NCBI GenBank assembly: GCA_025617745.1
Contig: CM046869.1
Coordinates: forward strand, 10,373,168-10,437,167
Length of the DNA stretch: 64,000 nt
Direction: 5' to 3'
Origin: Heliocidaris erythrogramma
Taxonomy: Eukaryota; Echinodermata; Echinoidea; Camarodonta; Echinometridae
The notes under the pieces were generated by a model. The model did not search any database, was not told the origin of the DNA, and was given only the letters and a program-made list of their open reading frames with translations. Shown one piece after another: positions 47,434-59,547 of the stretch. Within the stretch, counting starts at the first letter, position 1. Every line of letters begins with the position of its first letter. Position numbers and translations under genes: made by a program.

Positions 47434-47833
47434 TATCGAAAATGACAAATTCTAACCCATGGCATTAGAGGCAACTTCATATGCTTAGAGCATCCCACCT
47501 GCCAATTTTCAGAACATTTTTTTTCTTCTTTTACCTATTATTTAGGAAATGCAGTGCCCTATTGTGCATTGGCAATTTAAATCTAATTAATACATATGTC
47601 CTTAGCCCCACCCCAATCCCAATTAAATGCCAAACTTATTTCTTTAGCTGGTCAGGCTCCCACCCCTTACATCTTTTTCTTTTCTTTTTCTTTTTAAAGA
47701 CCTTTATCGTTCTAAAATATGTGATAATTTTTCTCTGTCTGCACATCAGATACTCATAATTTGAACACATATTTTTGTGCCCCCCCAAGTCCTGGATCTG
47801 ATATAGGATTTTTTCCCCCCTGCTCATTAGCTG

Positions 47834-48488
47834 CTGTGGAAACTCACTATAACGAGGACCATGTGACCATGAAAATAAAATGTACCTTGTCATATCAGGA
47901 ATCTCCTTATATCAGGGTAAAGAAAAAACATAAAAGACCTGGGACCAGTAAAATTACCTTGCTATATCAGGAATCTCATTATAGGTGAAATAAGTGAAAT
48001 ATTTATTAGTTACTTTTCCATCTAATAAAACAATGTAAGTAGGCCTTTCAACAATAAATCACGAGTACAGTTAACAGTTAGCTTGACTCAAAACAGGGGC
48101 TCTACCGCCGACCCTCTGTGTATTAAAAGTGATGATACAGAAGGCCTGCAGCCCAAGCTTAACTTGATTTGCTTGCAGCCCCAAAAAGATTTAATATATA
48201 ACAATGTACATGTAGCAAAAAGTGGGTTGACTTGCAGGAGGGAAGGGTGGGGGGGGGGGGGGGGGGGGGGGGGGGGTAAATAACAGGGATAAGAAGGGGT
48301 GAGTTCAGTTGGGGACTTCTAGCTATCTATGAAAACATCTATGAACGATTTGATGCAATTGATAATGCATTTAGCAGATGCCGGGCTTCTTTGTCCAAAT
48401 AAGAACAGTATTTTGTGGCTGCGGAAATTTATTTATGTTTTGAAAGAACTAAGACAGAGCTCTTTACAATGAGTTTCTACTGAACTGT
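47834..48488. mobile_element. CACTATAACGAGG-family MITE, interrupted copy
   Basis: The left part (GTGGAAACTCACTATAACGA, ATCTCCTTATATCAGGGTAA, GGGACCAGTAAAATTACCTT) matches 23413-23560. The right end (GAGCTCTTTACAATGAGTTT, CTACTG) is found only at 48461-48488. About 440 bases with the G28 tract lie between, as if another sequence had inserted. Confidence 0.6.
48249..48276. repeat. Poly-G tract (G28)
   Basis: Uninterrupted run of 28 G after GGAAGGGT. Exact length is uncertain in any assembly. Confidence 0.85.
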
Positions 48489-48719
48489 GTATGAAAACTT
48501 TCATGCTGAGCTAAAAATTGGAATATCCATCTATAGGTACAAACAAAAGACAATGAACAAAATAGTAATGTATTGCTATAAATTTATTTACAACATGCAT
48601 TTACACTTTGTACATACACGTACAGGTAAAATTAACCATCAATACGCCATAGGATTGGTGTTTCAGATCGACTCCTTATACTAATAATGTTGACAATATG
48701 ATTCATGATCAGTTATGTT

Positions 48720-50297
48720 AACAAGAGCCCCAGGGGGCACGACGCTCACCCGAGGTGGATCAATTCACATCTGGTGCATGTTCTTTCTAGCACATGAACA
48801 ACTTTCATTCTTCATCTATAGAGGTATCTCTATACACAATACCAAGTCTGAGCTTCCTACCAAGTTCGGTTAAATTCCAATCATGGGTTTTGGAGAAGAA
48901 GCTGAAAATGTAAAAAGTTTATGGATGGCGGACAACTTGCCCCACCCCCCCCCCCCCCCCTCCAGTATGTTACCCCCACAGACCCCCTATAGGGCCACCC
49001 AGAAAAAAATCTCCATACACAATACCAAGTCTGAGCTATTCCTGGTTCTGGAGAAGATGTTTGAAATTTACATAGCTTTAACACTTGGGGGCCCTCCACC
49101 TGGGCCCACCTGGGCCCCCCTGGGGACCACATGTACCATTTTAGCAACTTTGGGTCCCCTACCCCTAAGGATGATTCCTACCAAGATTGGTTGAATTCCG
49201 ATCATGTGTTTTGGAGAAGATCAGAATGTACATTTTGCCTGGCAGCGCCCCCCCCCCCCCCTCCAGTATGTTACCCCCACAGGGCCCCTATAGGGCCACT
49301 CAGAGAAATTTCATGAACAACATTCATTCTTCATCTATAGAGGTATCTCCATACAAAATACCAATGAGCTATGCCTGGTTCTGGAGAAGAAGATGTTTGA
49401 AATTTACATAGCTTTTACAATTGGGGGCCTCCCCCTGGGCCCCCCTGGGGGCCACATGTACCATTTTAGCAACTTTGGGTCCCCTACCCCTAAGGATGAT
49501 TCCTACCAAGTTTGGTTGAATTCCGATCATGTGTTTTGGAAAAGAAGATCAGAATGTACATTTTGCCTGGCAGCGCCCCCCCCCCCCCCCTCCCCTCCAG
49601 TATGTTACCCCCACAGGGCCCCTATAGGGCCACTCAGAGAAATTTCATGAACAACATTCATTCTTCATCTATAGAGGTATCTCCATACAAAATACCAAGT
49701 CTGAGCTATGCCTGGTTCTGGAGAAGAAGTTGTTTGAAATTTACATAGCTTTTACAATTGGGGCCCTCCCCCTGGGCCCCCTGGGGGCCACATGTACCAT
49801 TTTAGCAACTTTGGGTCCCCTACCCCTAAGGATGATTCCTACCAAGTTTGGTTGAATTCCGATCATGTGTTTTGGAGAAGAAGATCAGAATGTACATTTT
49901 GCCTGGCAGCGCCCCCCCCCCCCCTCCAGTATGTTACCCCCACAGGGCCCCTATAGGGCCACTCAGAGAAATTTTATGAACAACATTCATTCTTCATCTA
50001 TAGAGGTATCTCCATACAAAATACCAAGTCTGAGCTATGCCTGGTTCTGGAGAAGAAGATGTTTGAAATTTACATAGCTTTTACAATTGGGGGCCCTCCC
50101 CCTGGGCCCCCCTGGGGGCCACATGTACCATTTTAGCAACTTTGGGTCCCCTACCCCTAAGGATGATTCCTACCAAGTTTGGTTGAAATCCGATCGTGGG
50201 TTTTGGAGAAGAAGATGAAAATGTAAAAAGTTAACGGACGACGCACGACGGACGACGGACAAATTTCCATCGCAATAGCTCGCTCAGGTGAGCTAAA
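48720..50297. repeat. Tandem block, unit about 335 bp, with conserved outer ends
   Basis: The landmark GTTTGAAATTTACATAGCTT occurs at 49059, 49395, 49732 and 50061, spacing 336, 337 and 329. Units also share GGGCCACATGTACCATTTTA, CCCCTAAGGATGATTCCTAC, TGTACATTTTGCCTGGCAGC, a poly-C tract and CCAGTATGTTACCCCCACAG. The block opens with AAGAGCCCCAGGGGGCACGA and CGCTCACCCGAGG and closes with CGACGGACGACGGACAAATT and GCTCGCTCAGGTGAGCTAAA, a type of ending I recall from marine invertebrate repeats. The short proline-rich ORFs are repeat shadows. Confidence 0.85.
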
Positions 50298-51134
50298 AAA
50301 AGTAGATCATGATAAACATTTCTATAACTATTGGGATAGATAAGGTAACCTTTTAAAAATATTCAATGATTAACATGGGCTCTGCAAGGTCTTACAATTT
50401 CATTTTTTGGCTATAAAAAATCTAAAATAGCAAATCTGAAAAAAGGAAGGAAAATATTTGATGATTTTGGGAGGCAATCCTGACTTTTAGTAATGATGAT
50501 AAAAATAATCCAACAAAAGAGGTGTAAATACTGTACCAGTGAAACTGCAGAGTAGTTTAAATGTTTAAAAGTTAACAAAAAATACAGCTAATTTTGACTT
50601 CCGATGATAAAACAGTGTTTTGAGGGATACTGACTTATTTAAATAATTTTAAAATTGTTCATCATCCAGAAGATCAGTGATTTTGATAAGCTGAAGCAAA
50701 CTCAGTAACTCACAAAAGTTTCCTGAAATCACATTTATTGAAACCATGTTTATTTTGCTTGATGTGCGGTCATGACGACTAGCTTGATTTTCTGGGCACT
50801 GTAATAAAAAACAAAGAAAGTTAGAAACTGATTGCAATTTTTTTTCTTGATCGCTATGGCATTGTATGTGCAATTGATCACAAAATACAAATCGCCCCAT
50901 TGGTTGATTGATCATACAATCGATTTCTAAGCTCTGTGTTATGGGCCCATCCGACCACTATTTTCATTTGTTTGGCAGGTAACCATTTACATGTATTTGT
51001 AATAGCATTAAAAGTTTGGTGCAAACCTGTGAAATTTTATCTTCTGCCAGAACCAGAACTCAAGATTACCTTTCAATGGGGCATTAAAGTGAATGACTCT
51101 CATGATAATACATATTGTCCCATTAGTGAAAAGC

Positions 51135-51140
51135 TTTATT
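51135..51140 (-). terminator. Candidate polyadenylation signal of STEEP1
   Basis: AATAAA on the - strand, about 750 bases beyond the stop codon. Other signals nearer the stop were not seen but could be non-canonical. Confidence 0.3.
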
Positions 51141-51889
51141 GGTGTGTTGAACAATATTTTTGCAACTTTTTTTATATTTCCTTCATCATCAACTAATCAT
51201 AATTAATTTGAGACGTTTGCATGAAATATATGCCATGACAGCTTACAAAGAAAGTAAAATTTACAGGTCTATAGATCAGGAAACAAAGAATGAAATATGA
51301 ATTCAAAATATGGACATCCCATTTTCATTTTCATTTCTACCAATTCCAATAGTTTCAGGAAAGATACATATTACAGATAAACACTGGCTAATGTCACACA
51401 GGTCACAAAATAAACTTGCTTATACACTTCTAAATTTAGTTACATTTATCAGAATAGAAGATAAACCCCAAAGTATTTTATGAACAACTTCATTTCTTTT
51501 TACTGCTCGGAGCATGTGATATACAGATTGGAGACCATCCAGTTAACTTCAGGAGAAGGTTTCATTCTGAGAATTTCTCTCCTGGAAGCGTATCCTTTAA
51601 AGTACATTGCTTGTAAGCACATCATGTAAAACATGTTAGTTGTTAATCCACACCGCAGGACTGGTGACTGATTTATAACATACGCTTTCTCAGGAAACCA
51701 CAACTTCCCATTTGAGGTCTCCTGCAAGGACATCTTTAAAGGTGATGAGAAAAATCTGTTCTGATTCTGGGTGTTCATAAGAATAGAAAATCTCTCAACA
51801 GACCGAGTCTAATCCCATTTCCCAAACATGGCTTGCATATGCCCCTGTCAACAGGATGTATCAGATGTCCATAGAAAAATCAAAGTTCT

Positions 51890-54800
51890 TCAAGGATTTT
51901 GGTCAATAAGTGTTCCTTTGGTTCTTGCTTTCTTGGCCATCTCTTCCTGCAGGAGCTGAAAAGGAGACGATTAAAGGAAAAGAGATTAAGTAAGTCCTAT
52001 CTGATACTCGAGACACACAAAGACAACGCTGACACAAGACCAAACAAACGCCAAAAGTTCAGTATTTCGAAATCAGTTCTTGATCAACGTGGGGTCAATC
52101 TGGTGGTATGACTGAGGGACAGCAATAATCATTAATCATTGGAGTACAATATCAGAACCCCATAATATTTATGGATTGAACAATGTCAGATCACTCAATG
52201 GAAGCAATTCACCCAGATGTTCACAATAACATGAACAGCAAAATGTCATATAATTCTGTAAGTGAGATATGCATTTTTGTTTCCCACCAACTGTCAGCAA
52301 GGCACAATCTTTATCCATTTAAGTGAATGTGGCAATTTTCATTCAACAAGTTTTTGAGAGTTACTGTTAGGAGTAAGAACTAAAGGAAGGTGAATACAAA
52401 ATTTAGATCCTGCATGCAACTCATGTAATTACAGTCAAACCTGCTTTAGCGACCACCTGTATAGAAAGACCATCTGTCTACAAAGACCACAATTTTTGTT
52501 TCCCTTGAACAATGTTTCTCATTGAAATGTGTATTAAAGGAACCTGTCCATAAAGACCACCTGCTCATAAAGACTGCTTTTTTTGTCTCACTTGAGTGGT
52601 CTTTATAGACAGGTTTTTCTGTATATAGTTTCCACTAAACAATAAATAAATACAAGAAATATAAGTTTATGACCTACATAATTTAAGTATAAACTTACTT
52701 CCTCAGGCTTCCTTTTGGCCATTCCTTTCTTCATAAATTCTTTCTCAATTACACGGGCGTTGCTGGCATAGGAGTCTGCAATTTCCCTCTGTAAGGAAAA
52801 CAAATATATATTTCAAGAACTATTTACAAACTAAAATATCATTAAAATTTATAATATAATATTGGGGTAGGGTTAAATTTATTTAATTTTGATGCAATTA
52901 TCTAATAATTATAAAATCTAATTTTTGAAACAGATTTCTCGTGATGTGATGTAACCTACTCATGCATGGAAATAATAATAATAATGATATAACAAACCGT
53001 TCTTGTATTCGGCATATCACATTATGATATAACGTCCCTATGCGCTTCCAAAGGGTTCGGATATTATTACCCTGGCTTTAGCGCACAGTGCATTTCAAGG
53101 AATAAATCCTGCCAGGTCCCCATTTAACACGTGGGTGGAAAGTGGCACCTGTGGATTTAATGTCTTGCCAAAAGACGCTATTGCCGAGCTGAGATTCGAA
53201 CCCTCAACCCTGGGATTGGGAGTCAAGTGAATGAACCACTATACCACGACACCTCCACTTGTGCCACTTCCTGCTTTTTATCACTTCAGACTGGACTAAA
53301 TATATGATGCTTATGCTATCACTTCTTCTTTTAATGATCCCTTAAAGATATTTTAACTGATCCTATCTTAAAAGTGATGTTAGTAACAGAGGGACCCATC
53401 TACCTTATCTAAAACTCCAAATTTCCTATAATGAATTGACAAATGACAATGTAAATTTGTTCTCATATCAGGAGTTTTTTATCAGGGAAATCATGAAATC
53501 AAGTAACTAATATAATTATATCTAAACAGCAATGTGGACATGCTTCTCAGTCAGTGATGATATTAAATGGTGTTTTACTTAGTACATACTGTACAAAATT
53601 GATTTTAACTGATATTGCATTCTGTTGAATAAGGAAAAAAAATCCCTTCATGGTGAACTTACCGCCTCGATTTCATCTTCCTCCTCATCCATGGTAGAGA
53701 CAGTGACTGTGGAATACTTGCCCATTGATTTCGTCTTCTTACTCAGCATCACCTATGGAAAGAAGTAATTAATAAACAACATCAACTGACATTATTAACA
53801 GACACAATAAAGAAATAATAGCGCACCAAAAGACAATGTATTTTCTCAGGATGGATTAAAGTGTACCATTCACCTAAAAAAATAATTTGTGTACAGCTAG
53901 AACGTGTAAAATTAACGTCATAACACTTAACTTGAACTTGGATGGGTTAACAGTTAAGAAGCATGGATTTTAAATACACTCTAAATAAATATTACAGCGA
54001 CATGTGCGTAGAATATTTGACACACCCGTACGCGCTCTGGCATACATAGTGGCCTGCATGGAACTCAACTCCGACTTCGGTTCCGCACGGGCCACAGCAC
54101 ATGCGAGCGCGCACGAGTGCGTCAACTAGTCTACTCACAAGTCGCCGTAATGTTTATTTAGAGTGTATTTAAACATGCAATATCTCTTTATAGAATCACC
54201 ATTGGCAGCTCATACTTTGAATATAGTATATCGTCATGGAATCCCTAGCATACAGAACAAAATAATTGTTGGTGATTGGTACATGTACCCTTTACAGACA
54301 CAAACAGATACACGTAATAATGAAAGATAAACAGACCTACATGTACAGTCTTCTTCTCTATGGAATGCAAGAAGTCAATAAATATCAACAGACAATGATG
54401 AGAGGCACAAACAGATAACAATAACAAAATAGAATTCTTGTGATTCTTTTGAAATTGAACACTGCTTTTTCCCATTAAAAAAAAAATCCATATTTTTGTT
54501 AATGAATATTACCCAAGCAATGAGCTACAACAGCTTATAATTCAGTCAAAGCATCATTACCGAGCTAGAAACAGAACAAGATTTCTTTCAAATGATATGC
54601 TTAAATTACCCCAGTGATAACCCCCTAGTGAAAGTAGCATTGGCAGAGTAACTGCATGTACATACCTTTTTACTTGGAATGTTTTCTAATGCTAGCGGTT
54701 CTTTCAGAGGTCCCTTATCAGGTTCATAAACAGCTTCGTCTACAATGAATGTGACGGTGGTATCCTTGTCCTTGTGTCTGTAGAACAGTAGCAGCCCGCA

Positions 54801-57800
54801 TCTGAAATGAATCATAGAGGTGTTGTGGTCAAGTGGATAAGTCACTGGACTATGGATCACAAGGTACAAGGTCCGAGTCCCTGCCATATCATTAACGTCC
54901 TTTGGCAAGACAGTAATCTACATTTGCCACACTCGACCCAAGTGAGGTAAATGGGTACTTCCCCGGAGTTAATTCCTTAAAAATGCTAAAGCTGGGGTGA
55001 CAAAATAGGAGCCCCAGCAAGTGTGACAGACATGAGTGCTATATATATATACAAGAACCCACTATTATTAGTAGTATTATTATTATTATAGAGATTTCAG
55101 AAGGATTCAAAGCAGGATCACGCAAGACATGATTACAATGTGGATGGTATCAGTCTATAATTACAGTTATAAAAATTATGATCAAGATATTGATGAAAGT
55201 AAGAATAACAACAATCGTAGTACACTAATAATAATTTCATTATCAGTAACCCTTTCGTCTATAATTAATCATAAAATATCTAGACACTTCTCTGTTGATG
55301 TTTCTCCCTGTCTCCCTCCTCCCTCTCTTTCCCTATCTTCTTCAATTATCCTCCCAAATATAATCATATTTTCTTACAAAAGAGTATTATTTCATCTTCC
55401 TGTACTTCACCATTCACAACAATAGTCATGAAGATTTAATGTACACTTGGAACCCCCCAAAATCCAGATAGAAACACTACTGGTTAATCTACTGATAAGA
55501 CTACAAAAATGATAAATTACCCAATTATTCTCCATATTCTGATTTCTCAAAGAAAAAAAGCTATACTCATATGTAGTAGTATATATCTACACTCAATCCT
55601 CTATCCATTAACATAATATGCAATTTCACAATTATGGCAATAAGAATATATATTTCCAAATGAAGTTTACTTACTTCTTACACTTCTGTCTGTATTGTTT
55701 TTCAATTCCTTCAGGTCTGTGTTGATAGAGAGAAAAGAGTAAACAGTACACAAGGGTATTATTGCCCATAGAAATTTTTATTTGAAATGTACACTGGTCC
55801 TTTAAATCAATTCAGAAAAGGGAGCAAATGTTCAAAGGGACCCAATGAAAATAACAAGAAGCTTTCACCTTGCACCACCTTTCTACCTTTAGATAATTAA
55901 TAAAAACATGAAGGTATTCAAAAACAAAAAATCAATAAATTATAACTGTAAAAGTGCAGAAACTTGCCTACTCATGTCAATCAAACAACCTCAGTGCGGA
56001 AAAGAGTTTTCAAATTGAGAATTTGTCATGGAAGCTCAACTGAGAGGTAACTTTAAATGCGTCAGCCTTTCAATGCAATCATTATCCCCCCCTATGCCAG
56101 GGCTCGACACTTTCAGGGGGGTCAGCATATATGGACCAAAAATTTCACCCAGGACCTCAAAATCTCTCAATTTTAGCAGGGGCGCAGTGTACACAAACCC
56201 ACCACAACAATCCCTCTGAACCCCCAGTAAAGGAGTAAGTGTGGAGTCCTGGGCCCTACTTCATAAAACTTGTCATTAATGACAAGTTGCAATAACTGTT
56301 ATAAGCTACTGAAATCCTCGCATCTGATTGGCTGAGAGCAAATTTGTCATAAAAATTGGGCAGTTTTTATTGATAACAAGTCTTATGAAACAGGGCCCTG
56401 GTATCAGTGGCAATATCCATTGTCAATGAATAAGAAAATGAGACTGACCTTTTGAGGTAGACTGTTTCTCCCTGTTGACATGTAAGCTTGTGAACATGTT
56501 TGTTGGCATCAATCACTCTGGCTTTGTCACGCTTCCTCAGAGGTAGTTTCTCCAGTGGACAATCTGGATAAGATGAATCAGGAATTATTACAGTTTCGCT
56601 TTTTTCTTTTTACTTTTTTCACAATTTCTGGAAATTCAGAAAATATTGACAAAATTATTTTGTAAAATTGGATACAAATAATAGTCCCCTTCAATTCTTT
56701 AAAGACAAAACAAAAGTTTTTTTTAATCTTTTTAAAATTTCTTTTAGTAATTACCATCAGTATGATTGACATTTGAATATAAATAAGGCATTCTTCATAC
56801 TGAAGATGATGAAATATATTAACTTTTTTTTTTTTCTTCTTCTCCTTCTTTCTGAAGTTCCTGTAATTTTGATAGACTCCATGACGACATTACAAAATTT
56901 GCCTGCCAATTTAAAAACAAACAGACAAAACAGATTCATCATCAATCATTGACTACAAAATAACCTCGCATAGGGTCTACCGGTATGTTAAGTAAGTGAC
57001 AACAACAAAAAAAAATTGTGGAATTACATTGTGACTTATATCATTGGGAAAGGCATTTAAAATGGTATATAAACCATAGCTCTTGGACAAATATTAAGAG
57101 AGTTATGATTTTGTAAAGATTAAAATCTGATTACAATATCGCCATTGCATAACATCTGATTCTTTTAAAAATCATGTAAAAACATTTGTTTAATTCTTAA
57201 TTTCTACATGTGCCTTGAGCACTCCACAGAGTGGATTTGGCGCTATATAAGTTACATTTATTATTATTATTATTGTTTTGCCATTGTCACTGAGACCTCT
57301 CAAAATCTGTGACCGACCATCATGAACAATATAAAGTTTGTGCGTGCTACAAAACATGAGATTTGCATACAAAATTACAAGGAATCATGACAGCGTAATG
57401 CTGCAAAATGATTAAAATTTCAAGTTCAATTAGACTACACAACCACTCATAGCTACATTCCTATACTTCGTGTGTATAATGTAGGCAGTCATACACCTCA
57501 ACTTTTTAAAACACCACTGCACAAAAGTCACAAACATTCACTCAAAATCGGCATTTAATTTATAAAAACCGACCACTAAATATCCAAGAAATACAATAAA
57601 TTCAACTCACCGATGTTGGAAAAGATATTTCCAAAAATTAAATCCGTAATTTACTGTTGATTCTCGCGAAACGAGCTATCGGAGTCATCGTGTACATTTC
57701 CTGGTCGCCGCGGGCGCTGACATCTCCCCAAAAGAGTTTTGTCCTTAAAAATTCGGTCCCTATGTGGCATACACGGAAAGTCCCGATTTTCTGTGTGCGC

Positions 57801-59547
57801 GATCGTAAAGATCGGTGTGCGCTTGCGATCCCGAGTTTCTTCGTGGACAAAAATTTTATTGGCCGATTTTAGTCTAAGACATCGGCAGTATGTAAACAAC
57901 ACGCGATCGCGAAATAAATCGGCGGGGATTTCTCCGGTTTTGGACAAGATTTTGACTTTGGATTTTGCTGAAAATATCAAAAGTTCTTCCTAACGGCCAT
58001 TTGAGGTAGGAGTGAGATTTTTAAGGGCGGAATTTGAAAGCAAGGTATTTAAAATATTTATCTTATTTTCCCCCCATACCTTTACTACACGCGACAGAAA
58101 ATACAAACTATTTTTGCATTTTGTATTCGTAGTGGTCAATATGACCACTATTCGTGGTGTGTACACAACAATGTTTGCATTTTTGTAATTTCTGGAATTT
58201 TGGACGCAAGTATTTTCTGCCTGGGCAGCGTTTCATCAAACGGTCATAAGTACAACTTCACCGACATCCCATTGAAACGCGTGTATTAAAATTAACATGC
58301 GTTTCAATGTTGTCGGCGAACTTGTACTTATGACGGTTTGATGAAACGATGCCCAGGCTTTCAATTCAAAAGTTTCAGTTTCAAGCATGGACGGACATGG
58401 TTTCACACACACCACGAATAGTGGTCATATTGACCACTACGAATACAAAATGCAAAAATAGTTTGTATTCTCTGTCGCGTGTAGTAAAGGTATGGGGGGA
58501 AAATAAGATAAATATTTTAAATACCTTGCTTTCAAATTCCGCCCTTAAAAATCTCACTCCTACTTCAAATGGCCGTTAGGAAGAACTTTTGAATTTTTTC
58601 AGCAAAATCCAAAGTCAAAATCTTGTCCAAAACCGGAGAAATCCCCGCCGATTTGTTTCGCGATCGCGTGTTGTTTACATACTGCCGATGTCTTAGACTA
58701 AAATCGGCCAATAAAATTTTTGTCCACGAAGAAACTCGGGATCGCAAGCGCACAGCGATCTTTACGATCGCGCACACAGAAAATCGGGACTTTCCGTGTA
58801 TGCCACATAGGGACCGAATTTTTAAGGACAAAACTCTTTTGGGGAGATGTCAGCGCCTGCGGCGACCAGGAAATGTACACAATGACTCCGATAGCTCGTT
58901 TCGCGAGAATCAACAGTAAATTACGGATTTGATTTTTGGAAATATCTTTTTCAACATCGGTGAGTTGAATTTATTGTATTTCTTGGATATTTAGTGGTCG
59001 GTTTTTGTAAATTAAATGCCGATTTTGAGTGAATGTTTGTGACTTTTGTGCAGTGGTGTTTTAAAAAGTTGAGGTGTATGACTGCCTACATTATTTATAC
59101 ACACGAAGTATAGGAATGTAGCTATGAGTGCTTTCACACAGTAGACTACATACATATTTCTACTCAGTTAAGGGCCAAGGAACAGTGTCAAATTAGACCA
59201 ATACAAAATATAAGTTCTCAAATGATAAGAACAATACATAGACTAGCCTAGAGGTATATTTTTCAATATGTAAGATAAATTTGACGTTGAATTGAAACGC
59301 CGCTGTACTCACCAAACTCACATTCACAATTATGATTTCCGACAGAGTTTTAAATAGGTGGGACCGAAGTATAAAAACGCCGAAGGTTCGACATTAATAA
59401 CATGGAAACAAATCAGAGTTTCTTACCAATAATCAACACCATCTGACCACAAAGACAGAAATAAGTTTGCAGAGGTTTGTCCTTGTCATATTCTTCTTTT
59501 TCTCTGTTATCAGATACGACAATACTTCGCGACACGACTTTCGGCAT
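51890..59547 (-). CDS. STEEP1: STEEP1 (CXorf56) homologue, STING ER exit protein
   Basis: Seven exons in transcript order: 59547-59427, 56563-56449, 55716-55675, 54801-54666, 53752-53663, 52788-52699, 51955-51890; 219 residues, against 222 in human. All introns are GT-AG and phases agree. The N-terminus [10 protein letters not shown], the CLCGQMVL block (Cys31, Cys33), a CKKC pair (Cys91, Cys94) followed by GLLLFY and VTFIVDEAV, the [19 protein letters not shown] segment, [17 protein letters not shown] and the final KGTLIDQ match STEEP1 along its length. In mammals STEEP1 binds STING and promotes PI3P-dependent, COPII-mediated exit from the ER. The cysteine pairs could bind a metal (inference). 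Intron 1 (2.9 kb) contains a large inverted duplication, and introns 3 and 5 contain SINEs. It is tail-to-tail with AGPAT D. Confidence 0.95.
52432..52621. mobile_element. Tc1/mariner-type MITE, 190 bp, TA target site
   Basis: Starts CAGTCAAACCTGCTTTAGCG and ends GACAGGTTTTTCTG, flanked by TA (52430-52431, 52622-52623). Internal ATAAAGACCAC units pair with GTGGTCTTTAT. It lies in STEEP1 intron 6. Confidence 0.8.
53040..53255 (-). mobile_element. tRNA-derived SINE, reverse orientation
   Basis: On the - strand it begins with a GGTGTCGTGGTATAGTGGTT-type head, a B box GGTTCGAATCTCAGC, then TGTCTTTTGGCAAGACATTA and the CCCACGTGTTAAATGGGGAC block shared with 15333-15685. The 3' part (AAAGCCAGGGTAATAATATC) differs, so it is a related subfamily. 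Intron 5 of STEEP1, antisense orientation relative to the window's + strand and sense to STEEP1. Confidence 0.75.
54815..55090 (+). mobile_element. tRNA-derived SINE
   Basis: Head GAGGTGTTGTGGTCAAGTGG, B-box-like AGGTCCGAGTCCC, then CCTTTGGCAAGACAGTAATC, GAGGTAAATGGGTACTTCCC, a CATGAGTGCTATATATATA segment and ATT repeats. Same family as 15333-15685. Intron 3 of STEEP1, antisense to the gene. Its head overlaps an ORF that continues from STEEP1 exon 4, which is a coincidence. Confidence 0.82.
56251..56398. mobile_element. MITE with GGGCCCTGTTTCATAAGACTT ends
   Basis: Left GGGCCCTACTTCATAAAACT and the complement of AAGTCTTATGAAACAGGGCCC pair over about 23 bases. Contains CTGATTGGCTGAGAGCAAAT, as in 14360-14494. 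About 50 bases from the donor of STEEP1 exon 2, in intron 2. Confidence 0.82.
57205..57276 (+). repeat. Orphan SINE/LINE tail
   Basis: GGATTTGGCGCTATATAAGT followed by ATT repeats, the tail type of the tRNA SINEs here, with no head attached. STEEP1 intron 1. Confidence 0.5.
57444..59130. repeat. Large inverted duplication in STEEP1 intron 1
   Basis: Left arm 57444-58162 and right arm 58408-59130 are reverse complements with only scattered substitutions and small indels (for example an extra AAT near 59090). They are separated by about 245 bases of non-matching spacer. Outer ends are CACTCATAGCTACATTCC. The inner arm parts are CpG-rich (CTCGCGAAACGAGCTATCGG). In both arms a CATCG/GTGAGTTG junction faces outward (donor at 58960 on + and at 57610 on -), resembling exon ends. 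The 98- and 109-residue ORFs in the arms are mutual copies. The arms show no similarity to recognised transposases. Confidence 0.9.
58219..58358. mobile_element. MITE within the spacer of the inverted duplication
   Basis: GCCTGGGCAGCGTTTCATCA at the left and the complement of TGATGAAACGATGCCCAGGC at the right. Pairing continues through GGTCATAAGTACAA and ATTGAAACGC. 140 bases; a GTTTCAT-ended family member like those at 14360 and 56251. Confidence 0.82.

Larger units (their letters stand above)
43139..51889. other. Intergenic region between convergent AGPAT D and STEEP1
   Basis: No additional gene supported. Contents in order: AGPAT D 3' flank with AATAAATAAATAA (43441), MITE 43552-43793, A-rich stretch (about 44008), LINE 3' fragment (44878-45265), ATC/AAT repeats and a tandem duplication (45400-45640), G14/C12 tracts (45866-45907), GA and A/G-rich sequence (46600-46720), a TTTGAA-tailed element end (about 46860-47433), a split MITE (47834-48488), G28 (48249-48276), a tandem block (48720-50297), and AT-rich sequence including the probable STEEP1 3' untranslated region (about 51120-51889). 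Confidence 0.55.

Noticed and set aside
48883..50077. Repeated proline-rich ORFs (SAPPPP type)
   Set aside because: Products of poly-C tracts within 335-bp tandem units; reading frames depend on tract length.
54606..54908. 100-codon - strand ORF around STEEP1 exon 4
   Set aside because: Only 54666-54801 is the exon; the rest is intron and SINE read-through.
57651..58919. 98- and 109-codon ORFs repeated in the two arms of the STEEP1 intron palindrome
   Set aside because: They are copies of one another by the inverted duplication, start at arbitrary Met codons and match no family I know. Conservation follows from recent duplication.
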